64,000 nucleotides of DNA from assembly GCF_021390495.1 (NCBI RefSeq), contig NZ_JAJEJP010000001.1:2542001-2606000 (forward strand), given 5' to 3'. This document shows, in pieces, positions 1 through 7,880 of the stretch. The notes under the pieces are model-generated. The model was not told the DNA's origin. It made no database searches and saw only the letters and a list, made by a program, of their open reading frames with translations. Both the position numbers and the translations under genes were made by a program. The first letter of the stretch is position 1; the number at the start of each line of letters is the position of its first letter. This DNA comes from Paraburkholderia sp. ZP32-5. Lineage in GTDB: Bacteria > Pseudomonadota > Gammaproteobacteria > Burkholderiales > Burkholderiaceae.

Positions 1-123
1 CAGATGATGCCGACGATAGTAGCCGCCCATGTTGTTGCGCGTCAGTGCCTCGGCAAACTCGAAATCATCCATGCTGGCCGTGCGCAGATGAAACGGTGAC
101 GGGGCTTCGGTGGGATCGAACAT
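1..123 (-). CDS. GNAT-family N-acetyltransferase, N-terminal fragment
   Basis: The first 41 codons of a gene that runs off the left edge, starting at the ATG at 121-123. The fragment begins MFDPTEAPSPFHLRTASMDD and continues with residues typical of the first beta strand and helix of GNAT acetyltransferases (LRTAS, then EFAEALTRNNM and YYRRH). The acetyl-CoA binding motif lies outside the window, so substrate and catalytic residues cannot be judged. It is transcribed away from the tRNA array, behind that array's terminator. Family assignment is moderate because only the N-terminus is visible. Confidence 0.6.
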   Translation of the reverse strand, partial: MFDPTEAPSPFHLRTASMDDFEFAEALTRNNMGGYYRRHHL

Positions 124-248
124 GGCAAGACCGCGAGGATGAATCGGCTCAACGGTAAAACAGGCCACGCAGGCTGGCAATGGCTGTTTGTCCCGAGCCG
201 TCATGAAGTGCGCGACGAACGGTAGTTAAGGAACACTGTAGAAATAAA

Positions 249-276
249 AAAGCCCACTTCTTTCGAAGTGGGCTTT
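249..276 (-). terminator. Terminator of the tRNA array
   Basis: A perfect 12-bp stem (249-260 with 265-276, GAAGTGGGCTTT arm) and a 4-nt loop, followed on the minus strand by a T-rich tail (TTTTTTATTT). It lies 8 nt downstream of the last tRNA-Asp and is a canonical Rho-independent terminator. Confidence 0.9.
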
Positions 277-284
277 CTCAAATC

Positions 285-361
285 TGGCGGAGCGGACGGG
301 ACTCGAACCCGCGACCCCCGGCGTGACAGGCCGGTATTCTAACCAACTGAACTACCGCTCC
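285..361 (-). tRNA. tRNA-Asp(GTC), copy 1
   Basis: A full cloverleaf with encoded CCA. The acceptor stem is GGAGCGG/CCGCTCC, the anticodon loop is CTGTCAC (GTC) and the T-arm contains GGTTCGAGTCCC. It is the last gene of the minus-strand array. It differs from copy 2 (579-655) at one acceptor pair, C-G here and T-A there, and at one D-loop base. Confidence 0.97.
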
Positions 362-442
362 AGATTTTGAACCACAGCTTGCGGTGTCGTGTCCGCTCAC
401 TGGCTGCACCGTTCAATTTCCAACCGAACGACGCCGATGTTC

Positions 443-518
443 TGGCGTCCCCTAGGGGATTCGAACCCCTGTACTCACCGTGAAAGGGTGATGTCCTAGG
501 CCTCTAGACGAAGGGGAC
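443..518 (-). tRNA. tRNA-Glu(TTC), copy 1
   Basis: A full cloverleaf with encoded CCA. The acceptor stem starts GTCCCCT, the anticodon loop is CTTTCAC (TTC) and the T-arm is GGGGTTCGAATCCCC. The mature sequence appears identical to copy 2 at 748-823. Its 5' end is only 25 nt past the T-run of the hairpin at 544-575, leaving little room for its own promoter. Confidence 0.97.
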
Positions 519-543
519 AACGACTGCTTACACCTTTAATGAA

Positions 544-575
544 AAAGCCCGTTCAGGTTTGTTTGAACGGGCTTT
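544..575 (-). terminator. Terminator-like hairpin inside the tRNA array
   Basis: Arms 544-555 and 564-575 (TGAACGGGCTTT) form a 12-bp stem with an 8-nt loop, followed on the minus strand by TTTTTCATT. It sits just after tRNA-Asp copy 2 and before tRNA-Glu copy 1. It looks like an intrinsic terminator, but its position means either that the second tRNA pair is made by read-through or that the hairpin serves in RNA processing. Confidence 0.75.
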
Positions 576-578
576 GTC

Positions 579-655
579 TGGCGGAGTGGACGGGACTCGA
601 ACCCGCGACCCCCGGCGTGACAGGCCGGTATTCTAACCGACTGAACTACCACTCC
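579..655 (-). tRNA. tRNA-Asp(GTC), copy 2
   Basis: A full cloverleaf with encoded CCA and anticodon GTC. The acceptor stem is GGAGTGG/CCACTCC. Compared with copy 1 the fifth acceptor pair is T-A instead of C-G, a compensated change, and the D-loop reads CGGT instead of TGGT. Confidence 0.97.
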
Positions 656-747
656 AGTCTTTACACCCTAGCTTGCGAGCGTCGGTTAATTCTTCGCAAG
701 CTGCGCTGCTTTACTGCTACTCGAACACTAAAGCGACGCTGATGTTT

Positions 748-823
748 TGGCGTCCCCTAGGGGATTCGAACCCCTGTACTCACCGTGAAAGGGTGATGTC
801 CTAGGCCTCTAGACGAAGGGGAC
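748..823 (-). tRNA. tRNA-Glu(TTC), copy 2
   Basis: A full cloverleaf with encoded CCA and anticodon TTC in the loop CTTTCAC. It lies upstream of tRNA-Asp copy 2, separated by a 92-nt spacer. The matching spacer in the other Glu-Asp pair is 81 nt. Confidence 0.97.
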
Positions 824-908
824 ATAATCTTTTCAGATCTGTCTTTAATTCGCTGCTAACTCACGCTAACTTTGCAGTTATTTCGTTTCGTTAATCGCGA
901 AGACCGAT

Positions 909-937
909 ACTATATCTACATCTCGGTGATTTGTGAA
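909..937 (-). promoter_or_regulatory. Candidate second promoter for the tRNA-Glu/Asp genes
   Basis: Minus-strand TTCACA (932-937), a 17-nt spacer and TATAGT (909-914), in an AT-rich gap between tRNA-Ala and tRNA-Glu copy 2. It would give a leader of about 80 nt. It is a consensus match only, and the array may instead depend on the promoter before tRNA-Ala. Confidence 0.4.
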
Positions 938-990
938 GTCTTTTTTACTACAACTTCAATGCTTCATAAACCACTTTTACTCTGCTTTGT

Positions 991-1066
<76 letters not shown>

Positions 1067-1085
1067 TGCACATCAGAGAAACGAG

Positions 1086-1114
1086 ATTTTAGAGGCCGAT
1101 CTGCGCTTTGTAAA
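1086..1114 (-). promoter_or_regulatory. Promoter of the tRNA-Ala/Glu/Asp array
   Basis: Minus-strand TTTACA (1109-1114), an exact 17-nt spacer and TAAAAT (1086-1091). The predicted start is about 13 nt before the mature tRNA-Ala 5' end. Both boxes match sigma-70 consensus at 5 of 6 positions. Confidence 0.8.
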
Positions 1115-1189
1115 TACCCTTTGAGCAATTACATGCGAATTTTTTCAGGTCGTATGCAAAACCCTCTCACGCACACCTAAAACCACTCA

Positions 1190-2599
1190 TTAGCCCAGCG
1201 CTCGTTCAATACGATCGACGACGACATCACGCCCAAACAACATCAGCACGCTATCGATCGACGGCGTATGCGTGGTACCCGCAACCAGCAGACGAACAGG
1301 CATCGCGAGTTGCGGCATCTTCAGCTTGTGGGCACCGAGCGTGGCCTTCAGCGTAGCGGCGATAGCCTCCTTCGTCCATTCGACGCTCTTCAGCGCGGCG
1401 GCCAGGTCGGCGAGTGCGGGGCGGACGGCATCGGTCACATGCTGTGCGAGCGAATCGGCATCGGGCGCCGGCGTGAGATAAAACATCGCGGCGTTCTGTG
1501 CGATCTCCTTTACCGTAGACGCGCGATCTTTCATCAGACCCACTACGGCCGTCAGATCCGGCCCTTGCGCAAGCGTGGCCGCATCGATACCAAGTTCCGC
1601 GAAGAACGGCTTCGCCAGGTCGGCGAGGCGCGCGTTATCGGCTTCCTTGATGTAGTGCGCGTTGAGCCAGTTCAGCTTGTCGTGGTCATACTGCGCCGGC
1701 GACTTGCCGAGGTGTTCGAGATCGAACCATTCGATGAACTGTTCGCGCGTGAAAATCTCCGCGTCGCCATGAGACCAGCCAAGGCGTGCCAGGTAGTTGA
1801 CCACCGCTTCCGGCAGGTAGCCGGCATCGCGATAGCCCACCACGCTCATCGCGCCGTGACGCTTACTCATCTTTTCGCCCTGCTCGTTCAGCACGGTCGG
1901 CAGGTGAGCGTAGACGGGCGGTTCGCCGCCGAGCGCTCGCAGGATGTTGATCTGGCGTGGCGTGTTGTTCACGTGATCATCGCCGCGGATCACATGAGTG
2001 ATGCGCATGTCGAGGTCGTCGACGACGACGCAGAAGTTATACGTCGGCGTACCGTCCGGGCGCGCGATCACCAGATCGTCGAGCTCTTCGTTCGAGATTT
2101 CGATGCGCCCTTTCACCGCGTCGTCCCACGCAACGATGCCGCTCAGCGGGTTACGAAAGCGCAGCACCGGCTTTACGCCCGCTGGCGGCTCCGGCAGCAC
2201 CTTGCCCGGCTCCGGGCGCCACGTGCCGTCGTAGCGCGGCTTTTCGCCCGCTTCACGCTGACGCTCGCGCAGTGCATCGAGCTCCTCCGTCGACATGTAG
2301 CACGGATAGACGAGCCCGGCCTCCTGCATCTCCTTCAGCACTTCGCGGTAACGGTCCATGCGCTGCATCTGGTAGAACGGACCTTCGTCGAAATCGAGGT
2401 CGAGCCATGCCATGCCTTCGAGAATCGCGTCAACGGATTCGCTCGTTGAGCGCTCGACGTCGGTGTCCTCGACCCGCAGCACGAAAGTCCCCTTCATCTT
2501 GCGCGCGAACGCCCACGGATACAGCGCGGAGCGAATATTGCCGAGGTGGATGAAGCCGGTGGGACTCGGTGCGAAACGGGTACGAACGGAGGTGGTCAT
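1190..2599 (-). CDS. gltX: Glutamyl-tRNA synthetase
   Basis: Cytoplasmic class I aminoacyl-tRNA synthetase that charges tRNA-Glu with glutamate, 469 aa, the usual length. The N-terminal Rossmann domain carries the HIGH-type motif IHLG at residues 17-20. The KMSKS-type motif is present as EKMSKR near residue 250, and the C-terminal anticodon-binding helical domain is complete. The zinc-binding Cys/His set of the E. coli enzyme is not conserved: PCYMS and YDGTW replace the CxC and CxH pairs. The gene lies just upstream of tRNA-Ala and two tRNA-Glu genes on the same strand, so substrate and enzyme genes are neighbours. The start ATG at 2597-2599 gives the canonical N-terminus [15 protein letters not shown]. 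Confidence 0.97.
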   Translation of the reverse strand: MTTSVRTRFAPSPTGFIHLGNIRSALYPWAFARKMKGTFVLRVEDTDVERSTSESVDAILEGMAWLDLDFDEGPFYQMQRMDRYREVLKEMQEAGLVYPCYMSTEELDALRERQREAGEKPRYDGTWRPEPGKVLPEPPAGVKPVLRFRNPLSGIVAWDDAVKGRIEISNEELDDLVIARPDGTPTYNFCVVVDDLDMRITHVIRGDDHVNNTPRQINILRALGGEPPVYAHLPTVLNEQGEKMSKRHGAMSVVGYRDAGYLPEAVVNYLARLGWSHGDAEIFTREQFIEWFDLEHLGKSPAQYDHDKLNWLNAHYIKEADNARLADLAKPFFAELGIDAATLAQGPDLTAVVGLMKDRASTVKEIAQNAAMFYLTPAPDADSLAQHVTDAVRPALADLAAALKSVEWTKEAIAATLKATLGAHKLKMPQLAMPVRLLVAGTTHTPSIDSVLMLFGRDVVVDRIERALG

Positions 2600-3176
2600 T
2601 AGCGGTACTCGGAAAAACAGGCGCCCGGGGCGCTCAGGCCCGCGAAGCGCGGCAGCGGAGCGTGCCCATGCTGCGCGATGCCGCGCACGGACACGAAGGA
2701 AAGAAGTGCAAGCGTCGAATTATACCTTCCGCACCCCTATTGCCGCCGTCGTTCAGATGGACGATGGGCGTGTGCGAGCAAGGCATCCCGAAGCGTCGGC
2801 GCGGCTTGGCGAATCCGCGTTGGCGGTCTCCGCACGGAGCGGAGTCACACCGAATTGCCGTCGATATCGATCCCATCACGGAGGGCCGGTTCGCACATCG
2901 TCAATACTTGACTTGATCGCTGCATTTCGTCTCACTGCATCACTCGTGCAGGCTGTGCGGCATCGCTCGTCGAACCCATGCTGAAAGCGCTCAGCAGTTC
3001 CCGAATACTTCCTCTGCAACGTTTCATTACAGCCCACCGCGCGAGCCGATCCTTTGCTTTATGATGTGCGCGCGCTGCGAGCAGGAGCCGGATGAATCCC
3101 GGCTGGACCCGCCCCGGCGAGTGGAGCCGCCATCGGCGCTTCGCATCGTTTGATCCGCTGCCTGATCGCGGCACGC
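2600..3176. other. Intergenic region between gltX and the patatin-like gene
   Basis: A stretch of 577 bp between divergent genes without a convincing coding region. Minus-strand TATAAT at 2720-2725 is a plausible gltX -10 box, about 120 nt before the start codon, but no good -35 stands 16-18 nt from it. On the plus strand TATGAT at 3060-3065 could serve the patatin-like gene, also with a poor -35. Nothing else was recognised. Confidence 0.4.
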
Positions 3177-4178
3177 ATGACGCCGCGGCTCTCGTCCGCG
3201 CCGTTGCTGGAGAACTCGTTGAAACCCTCATCCCCGCGCGATACCGCCCGTTTGGGGCGCCGCCATTTTTCGCTGGCAGCCGCATCGGCGGTGCTCGCCG
3301 CCTGTACCACGACCGGCGGCAAACTCGATAGCGCACCGATCACCTCCACGCCCACCGTCCCGCCCACCGCGCCTGAAAAAGCTCAGAAGCCCATGCGTGT
3401 CGCACTCGCACTCGGCGGCGGTGCCGCGCGCGGCTTCGCGCACATCGGCGTGATCAAGGCGCTCGAGGCGCGCAATATCCAGATCGACCTGGTGGCCGGC
3501 ACGAGCGCCGGCTCGGTGGTCGGCGCACTGTACGCGTCGGGCATGAATGGCTTCGCGTTGAACAAGCTCGCGCTCAGCATGGACGAAGCGTCGATCAGCG
3601 ACTGGGCCATGCCGTTTCGCACACGCGGCCTGCTGCAAGGCGTCGCGCTGCAAAACTATCTGAACACGACGCTGAACAATCGTCCGATCGAAAAGATGGT
3701 CAAGCCGCTCGGCGTCGTCGCAACCGATCTCCAGACGGGCCAGCCGATTCTGTTCCAGCGCGGCAACACCGGCATCGCGGTGCGCGCGTCGTGCAGCGTA
3801 CCGTCGATTTTCGAGCCGGTGAAAATCGGCGGCCACGAGTATGTGGATGGCGGGCTGGTGAGTCCGGTGCCGGCATCGTCCGCGCGCCGCATGGGCGCCG
3901 ACTTCGTGATCGCCGTCGATATTTCGCAGCGCCCGGAAACCGGCCTGACCAGCAGTTCGTTCGACGTACTGATGCAGACCTTCACGATCATGGGCCAGAC
4001 GATCAAGGCCTACGAACTCGATAAATATGCGGATATCGTGATCCGCCCGAACCTCGCGGCGATGAGCGGCAGCGATTTCTCGCAGCGTAACGCGGCGATT
4101 CTCGCGGGCGAGGAAGCGGTCGCGAAGATGATGCCGGAGCTGCAGCGCAAGCTCGCGGCGCGTCGGCTGGCGGCCTGA
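3177..4178 (+). CDS. Patatin-like phospholipase family lipoprotein (RssA-like)
   Basis: Predicted membrane-anchored serine lipase/acyl hydrolase of 333 aa. The patatin oxyanion-hole motif is ALGGGAARGFAHIG, the nucleophile elbow is AGTSAGS and the Asp of the Ser-Asp dyad lies in YVDGGLVSPVP, so the catalytic set is complete. The N-terminus carries a twin-arginine-like LGRRHF followed by a hydrophobic run ending in VLAAC at residue 43, a lipobox. An export signal through Tat or Sec with lipidation is therefore inferred. I chose the ATG at 3177; a TTG nine codons upstream would only lengthen the n-region. The substrate is unknown. It ends before a shared terminator with the converging NlpC/P60 gene. 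Confidence 0.85.
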   Translation: MTPRLSSAPLLENSLKPSSPRDTARLGRRHFSLAAASAVLAACTTTGGKLDSAPITSTPTVPPTAPEKAQKPMRVALALGGGAARGFAHIGVIKALEARNIQIDLVAGTSAGSVVGALYASGMNGFALNKLALSMDEASISDWAMPFRTRGLLQGVALQNYLNTTLNNRPIEKMVKPLGVVATDLQTGQPILFQRGNTGIAVRASCSVPSIFEPVKIGGHEYVDGGLVSPVPASSARRMGADFVIAVDISQRPETGLTSSSFDVLMQTFTIMGQTIKAYELDKYADIVIRPNLAAMSGSDFSQRNAAILAGEEAVAKMMPELQRKLAARRLAA

Positions 4179-4280
4179 CCTACCTGACGGACACAGGCGG
4201 GCCATAGGTGAGGCACAGGCGGCACGGATGGTGAGGATCGCCGTCCAGAAAGATCCGAGCCCAAATCCAAACCCAAACGC

Positions 4281-4313
4281 AAAAAAGCCTGCTTCGATGA
4301 AGCAGGCTTTTTT
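4281..4313. terminator. Bidirectional terminator
   Basis: The symmetric hairpin AAAAAAGCCTGCTTC / GAAGCAGGCTTTTTT with a T-run on both strands, between the convergent patatin-like and NlpC/P60 genes. Confidence 0.88.
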
Positions 4314-4339
4314 ATCGCTAATTCAGAGTCAGACCGGAA

Positions 4340-5008
4340 TCAGTTATTTCCGCCGATCGACGCGTTCACGCGCTTGCGCAGATCGTCACCCTGATCGCCC
4401 TGGTACGAAGTCTCGAGCCGGCGTGCGCCGGTGAAGCGTTTTTCCCAGTAGCCGTCATCCATGTCGTCGACGCGGATCGTGCTGCCGGTGGACGGCGAAT
4501 GCACGAACTTGTTGTCGCCGATATAGATGCCGACATGCGAGAACGTACGGCGCATCGTATTGAAGAACACCAGATCGCCCGGCTTCAGGTCGCTTACGCG
4601 CACCTTCTCGCCCATTCGGCTCATTTCCTCGGCGCGGCGCGGCAGCGCGAGGCCGAGCGTGTCCTGGAACACATAGCGCACGAATCCGCTGCAATCGAGT
4701 CCCGAATCGGGCGTATTGCCGCCCCAACGGTAGCGAACGCCGATCATGTTCAGCGCGCCGACCACCACATCGCCCGCCTTGCCGGCCATGCCGGAAAGAA
4801 ACGACCTGGCGCTGCCGCTATCGGCAACGGGTGCTTGAGGAGTGGAGAGGGAGAGAGCATCCGACCCGGAGTTGGTCGAATAGGAGACGGTCTGATTGAA
4901 ACTGCTTACTTCGTCGGCGAATGCGCCGGGAGTTGCTGCCATCAAGACGCCAATGAACATCCCGGCGACGACGCGCGTACAAGCCTGGGTTAGGTTTCTG
5001 TGCTGCAT
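4340..5008 (-). CDS. Exported NlpC/P60 family peptidoglycan hydrolase
   Basis: A predicted periplasmic cell-wall peptidase of 222 aa related to Spr/MepS-type D,L-endopeptidases. The signal peptide spans residues 1-31 (ends ATPGAFA|DEV). After a low-complexity linker (about 35-75) comes the C-terminal NlpC/P60 domain with Cys106 in LDCSGFV, His158 in SHVGIY and His170 in FVHSP, so the catalytic triad is intact. There is no lipobox, unlike E. coli Spr. The gene is monocistronic, with a near-consensus promoter at 5062-5090 and a terminator at 4281-4313. The exact peptide bond cleaved cannot be told from sequence. Confidence 0.9.
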   Translation of the reverse strand: MQHRNLTQACTRVVAGMFIGVLMAATPGAFADEVSSFNQTVSYSTNSGSDALSLSTPQAPVADSGSARSFLSGMAGKAGDVVVGALNMIGVRYRWGGNTPDSGLDCSGFVRYVFQDTLGLALPRRAEEMSRMGEKVRVSDLKPGDLVFFNTMRRTFSHVGIYIGDNKFVHSPSTGSTIRVDDMDDGYWEKRFTGARRLETSYQGDQGDDLRKRVNASIGGNN

Positions 5009-5061
5009 TGGTCGGTAGTTTTTGCCTGAAAATCAGTGGACTGCGAAAAAAAGTTTGGTCG

Positions 5062-5090
5062 ATACTAGCCAGTAAGTATTTGCGTGTCAA
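5062..5090 (-). promoter_or_regulatory. Promoter of the NlpC/P60 gene
   Basis: Minus-strand TTGACA (5085-5090), perfect consensus, then a 17-nt spacer and TAGTAT (5062-5067). The predicted leader is about 45 nt before the ATG at 5008. It is one of the best sigma-70 matches in the window. Confidence 0.8.
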
Positions 5091-5145
5091 AACAAATAGA
5101 AAAAATCAATCGAGATACCCACCTAATTGACGATTAGTTGAAAAT

Positions 5146-6777
5146 TCAACGGTCAAGCGCTGCTTTCAGTAGCTTTTGCGTGTAAGGATGGGACGGCGTC
5201 GCAAAAATTTTCTCGACATTCCCGGCTTCGACGATAGCTCCGTTTTGCATCACCACAACACGGTGCGCCATCGCTCCGATGACCTCCAGATCGTGGCTGA
5301 TAAACACGAAGCCGAGATTGTATTTCTGCTGCAAACCGGCGAGTAGTTTCAGCACCTGCTGCTGGATCGACACATCGAGCGCGCTGGTCGGCTCATCGAG
5401 GATCAGCACGCGCGGCTCGAGCACCAGCGCGCGTGCGATCGCGATACGCTGCCGCTGACCGCCCGAAAATTCGTGCGGATAGCGATACAGCGCCGTGCGG
5501 TCAATGCCGACCTCACGCAGCACCGAGACCACCTTGTCGCGGCGCGCCTGCGGCGTCATTTGCGGACGATGCAGCGCGAGTCCCTCACCGACGATCCGCT
5601 CGATCGTCTGACGCGGCGAAAGCGAACTGAACGGATCCTGAAAGACAACCTGCATATTCGACCGTAAGGCAGTTTTTTCGGCGCCCCGATAGCTGCCGAG
5701 CGCCCTGCCCTGAAACTCGATCGCGCCGTGCGCGGTGCGTTGCAAGCCGAGCAGCGCCATCGCGAGCGTCGACTTGCCCGATCCCGACTCGCCGACGATC
5801 CCGAGCGTCTCGCCCTGACGCACCGACACGTTCGCCTGCTCGACCGCACGGAAATGCCCGGATTTAAACCAGCCTTGCAGACCCGGCAGTTTGGTCCTGA
5901 AATCGACCGACACGTCGCGCGCTTCGAGTAGCACCGGTGCAATCGGCAACACCGGCAGCACCGCGCGCTGCGGCCGGCTCGCAAGCAGCCGCTGCGTGTA
6001 CGGATGCCGAGGTGCGTCGAACACCTGCTCGACCGGCCCGGTTTCGACCAGCACGCCCTGCTCCATCACCGCGACGCGCTGCGCGAAATGGCGCACCAGA
6101 TTCAGGTCGTGCGTAATCAGCAGCACGGCCATGCCACGCTTTTGCGCCTCGTCGCGCTGCAGTTCGAGCAGCAACTCGACGATCTGCGCGCGGATCGTCA
6201 CGTCGAGCGCGGTGGTGGGCTCGTCGGCGACCAGCAGACGCGGCCGGCACGCGAGCGCCATCGCGATCATCGCGCGTTGCCGCTGGCCGCCCGACAGTTG
6301 ATGCGGGTAGCTGTTCACGCGCTTGCCCGGCTCGGCGATACCGGTACGCGCGAGCAGCTCGACCGCGCGCTTCGCGGCCTCGTTCGCGCTCACGCCATCG
6401 TGCGTGACGATCGTCTCCGCGATCTGGTCGCCGATCGTATAGAGCGGATTGAGCGCGGTCATCGGCTCCTGGAAGATCATCGCGATGTCGGAGCCGCGCA
6501 GGCCGCGCATCGCGCGCTCGCTTTTCGCGAGCAGATCTTCGCCGTCGAAGCGGATCGCCCCACTCACCTGCGCATCGGTCAACAGACGCAATACCGACAG
6601 TGCGGTCACGCTCTTGCCCGATCCCGATTCACCGACCAGCGCGACTCGCTCGCCGCGCGCGATCGCGAGCGACACGTCGTTCACCGCGACCGTGTCGCCG
6701 AACGCGACGCGCAGATGGTCGAGTTCAAGCAGCGGCGTATCCGTCGATACCGGATTGTTTTGCGGTGCCGCGCTCAT
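5146..6777 (-). CDS. yejF: Peptide ABC transporter ATP-binding protein with two ATPase domains (YejF)
   Basis: Energises the YejABEF importer for peptides and microcin C-like compounds at the inner membrane. The protein is 543 aa with two fused ATPase domains. Each has a Walker A ([13 protein letters not shown] and [13 protein letters not shown]), a signature (LSGGQRQR and FSGGQRQR) and a Walker B ([12 protein letters not shown] and [12 protein letters not shown]). The start is the ATG at 6775-6777, which overlaps the yejE stop by 4 nt (ATGA) and so suggests translational coupling. An upstream in-frame extension to 6906 is only read-through of the yejE region. It is the last gene of the yejABEF operon. 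Confidence 0.95.
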   Translation of the reverse strand: MSAAPQNNPVSTDTPLLELDHLRVAFGDTVAVNDVSLAIARGERVALVGESGSGKSVTALSVLRLLTDAQVSGAIRFDGEDLLAKSERAMRGLRGSDIAMIFQEPMTALNPLYTIGDQIAETIVTHDGVSANEAAKRAVELLARTGIAEPGKRVNSYPHQLSGGQRQRAMIAMALACRPRLLVADEPTTALDVTIRAQIVELLLELQRDEAQKRGMAVLLITHDLNLVRHFAQRVAVMEQGVLVETGPVEQVFDAPRHPYTQRLLASRPQRAVLPVLPIAPVLLEARDVSVDFRTKLPGLQGWFKSGHFRAVEQANVSVRQGETLGIVGESGSGKSTLAMALLGLQRTAHGAIEFQGRALGSYRGAEKTALRSNMQVVFQDPFSSLSPRQTIERIVGEGLALHRPQMTPQARRDKVVSVLREVGIDRTALYRYPHEFSGGQRQRIAIARALVLEPRVLILDEPTSALDVSIQQQVLKLLAGLQQKYNLGFVFISHDLEVIGAMAHRVVVMQNGAIVEAGNVEKIFATPSHPYTQKLLKAALDR

Positions 6778-7880
6778 TGATTGCCTCCCGCGCGCATCGC
6801 ATCGGAGATACGCGTGTCGAGCGCATTGCGCAGCGCGTCGCCCATGAACGTGAGCAACAGCAGCATCGCCACCAGCACGCCGAAGGTCGACATCGAAATC
6901 CACCATGCGTCGAGATTCGCCTTGCCCTGCGCGAGCAGTTCACCGAGGCTCGGCGTCGGCGGCGGTACGCCGAGGCCCAGGAAGTCGAGGCTCGTCAGTG
7001 CGAGAATCGAGCCGCTCATCCGGAACGGCAGAAACGTGATGACCGGTGTCAGGCTGTTCGGCAGCACGTGGCGCCACATGATCTGCCAGTTCGACAGCCC
7101 CATCGCGCGCGCCGCGCGCACGTAGTCCTGCTGGCGGTTGCGCAGAAACTCCGCGCGCACGTAATCGGACAGCCCGATCCAGCCGAACAGCGACAGCAGC
7201 ACGATCAGCAGGATGAAGCCCGGCTCGAAGATCGCGGAGAAGATGATCAGCAGATACAGCTCGGGCATCGCGGCCCAGATTTCGATCAGGCGCTGCCCGA
7301 TGATGTCGGTGCGTCCGCCGAAATAACCTTGCACCGCTCCGGCGGCGATGCCGAGTACTGTGCCGATCAACGTCAGCACCAGCCCGAACTCCACCGATAC
7401 CCGAAAGCCGTAGAGCAGACGCGCGAACAGATCGCGGCCGCGGTCGTCGGTGCCGAGCCAGTTATCGCGGGACGGCGGTGCCGGGTTCGGCACTTTCGAA
7501 AAGTAATTGAGCGTGTCGTAGTAGTAGCGGTTCGGCGGATACAGCGCGAAGTTACCCGGCGCGTCGAAACGATGCTTGATATACGGATCGAGATAATCGG
7601 CCGGCGTCGGGAAGTCACCGCCGAACGTGGTCTCCGCATAGGTCTTGAACATCGGAAAATACAGGTGGCCGTCGTAGCGCACCACCAGCGGCTTGTCGTT
7701 CGACCACAACGGCGCGGCGAGGCTCGCCGCGAACGCGACGACGAAAATGATCAGACTCCAGTAACCCAGACGCTGCTGGCGAAAACGCTGCCACACGCGC
7801 CGCGCGGGCGTCGGCGACACCAGTGCGCGCGCGGGTTCGGTGCGCGCCGCCGCATCGGTGGAAAGACGGGCTCGATTCAT
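6774..7880 (-). CDS. yejE: Peptide ABC transporter permease YejE
   Basis: Inner-membrane permease of the Yej importer, 368 aa, binding-protein-dependent transport family (DppC/OppC type). A first membrane segment (YWSLIIFVVAFAASLAAPL) is followed by a large periplasmic loop with many Tyr and Pro residues. The transport domain follows, with the EAA-type loop in YVRAARAMGLSNWQIMWRHV. The start ATG at 7878-7880 shares one base with the yejB stop codon (TGATG), and the end overlaps yejF, so the three genes are tightly coupled. The in-frame upstream extension to 7922 lies inside yejB and is rejected. Confidence 0.95.
   Translation of the reverse strand: MNRARLSTDAAARTEPARALVSPTPARRVWQRFRQQRLGYWSLIIFVVAFAASLAAPLWSNDKPLVVRYDGHLYFPMFKTYAETTFGGDFPTPADYLDPYIKHRFDAPGNFALYPPNRYYYDTLNYFSKVPNPAPPSRDNWLGTDDRGRDLFARLLYGFRVSVEFGLVLTLIGTVLGIAAGAVQGYFGGRTDIIGQRLIEIWAAMPELYLLIIFSAIFEPGFILLIVLLSLFGWIGLSDYVRAEFLRNRQQDYVRAARAMGLSNWQIMWRHVLPNSLTPVITFLPFRMSGSILALTSLDFLGLGVPPPTPSLGELLAQGKANLDAWWISMSTFGVLVAMLLLLTFMGDALRNALDTRISDAMRAGGNQ

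Noticed and set aside
1268..2449. Long open frame antisense to gltX
   Set aside because: A typical GC-rich shadow: Arg/His/Leu-rich with no family motif or ribosome-binding site, lying wholly inside a certain gene.
2412..2984. Plus-strand open frame in the gltX upstream region
   Set aside because: Overlaps the gltX N-terminus, Arg/Ser-rich, no family resemblance; treated as non-coding.
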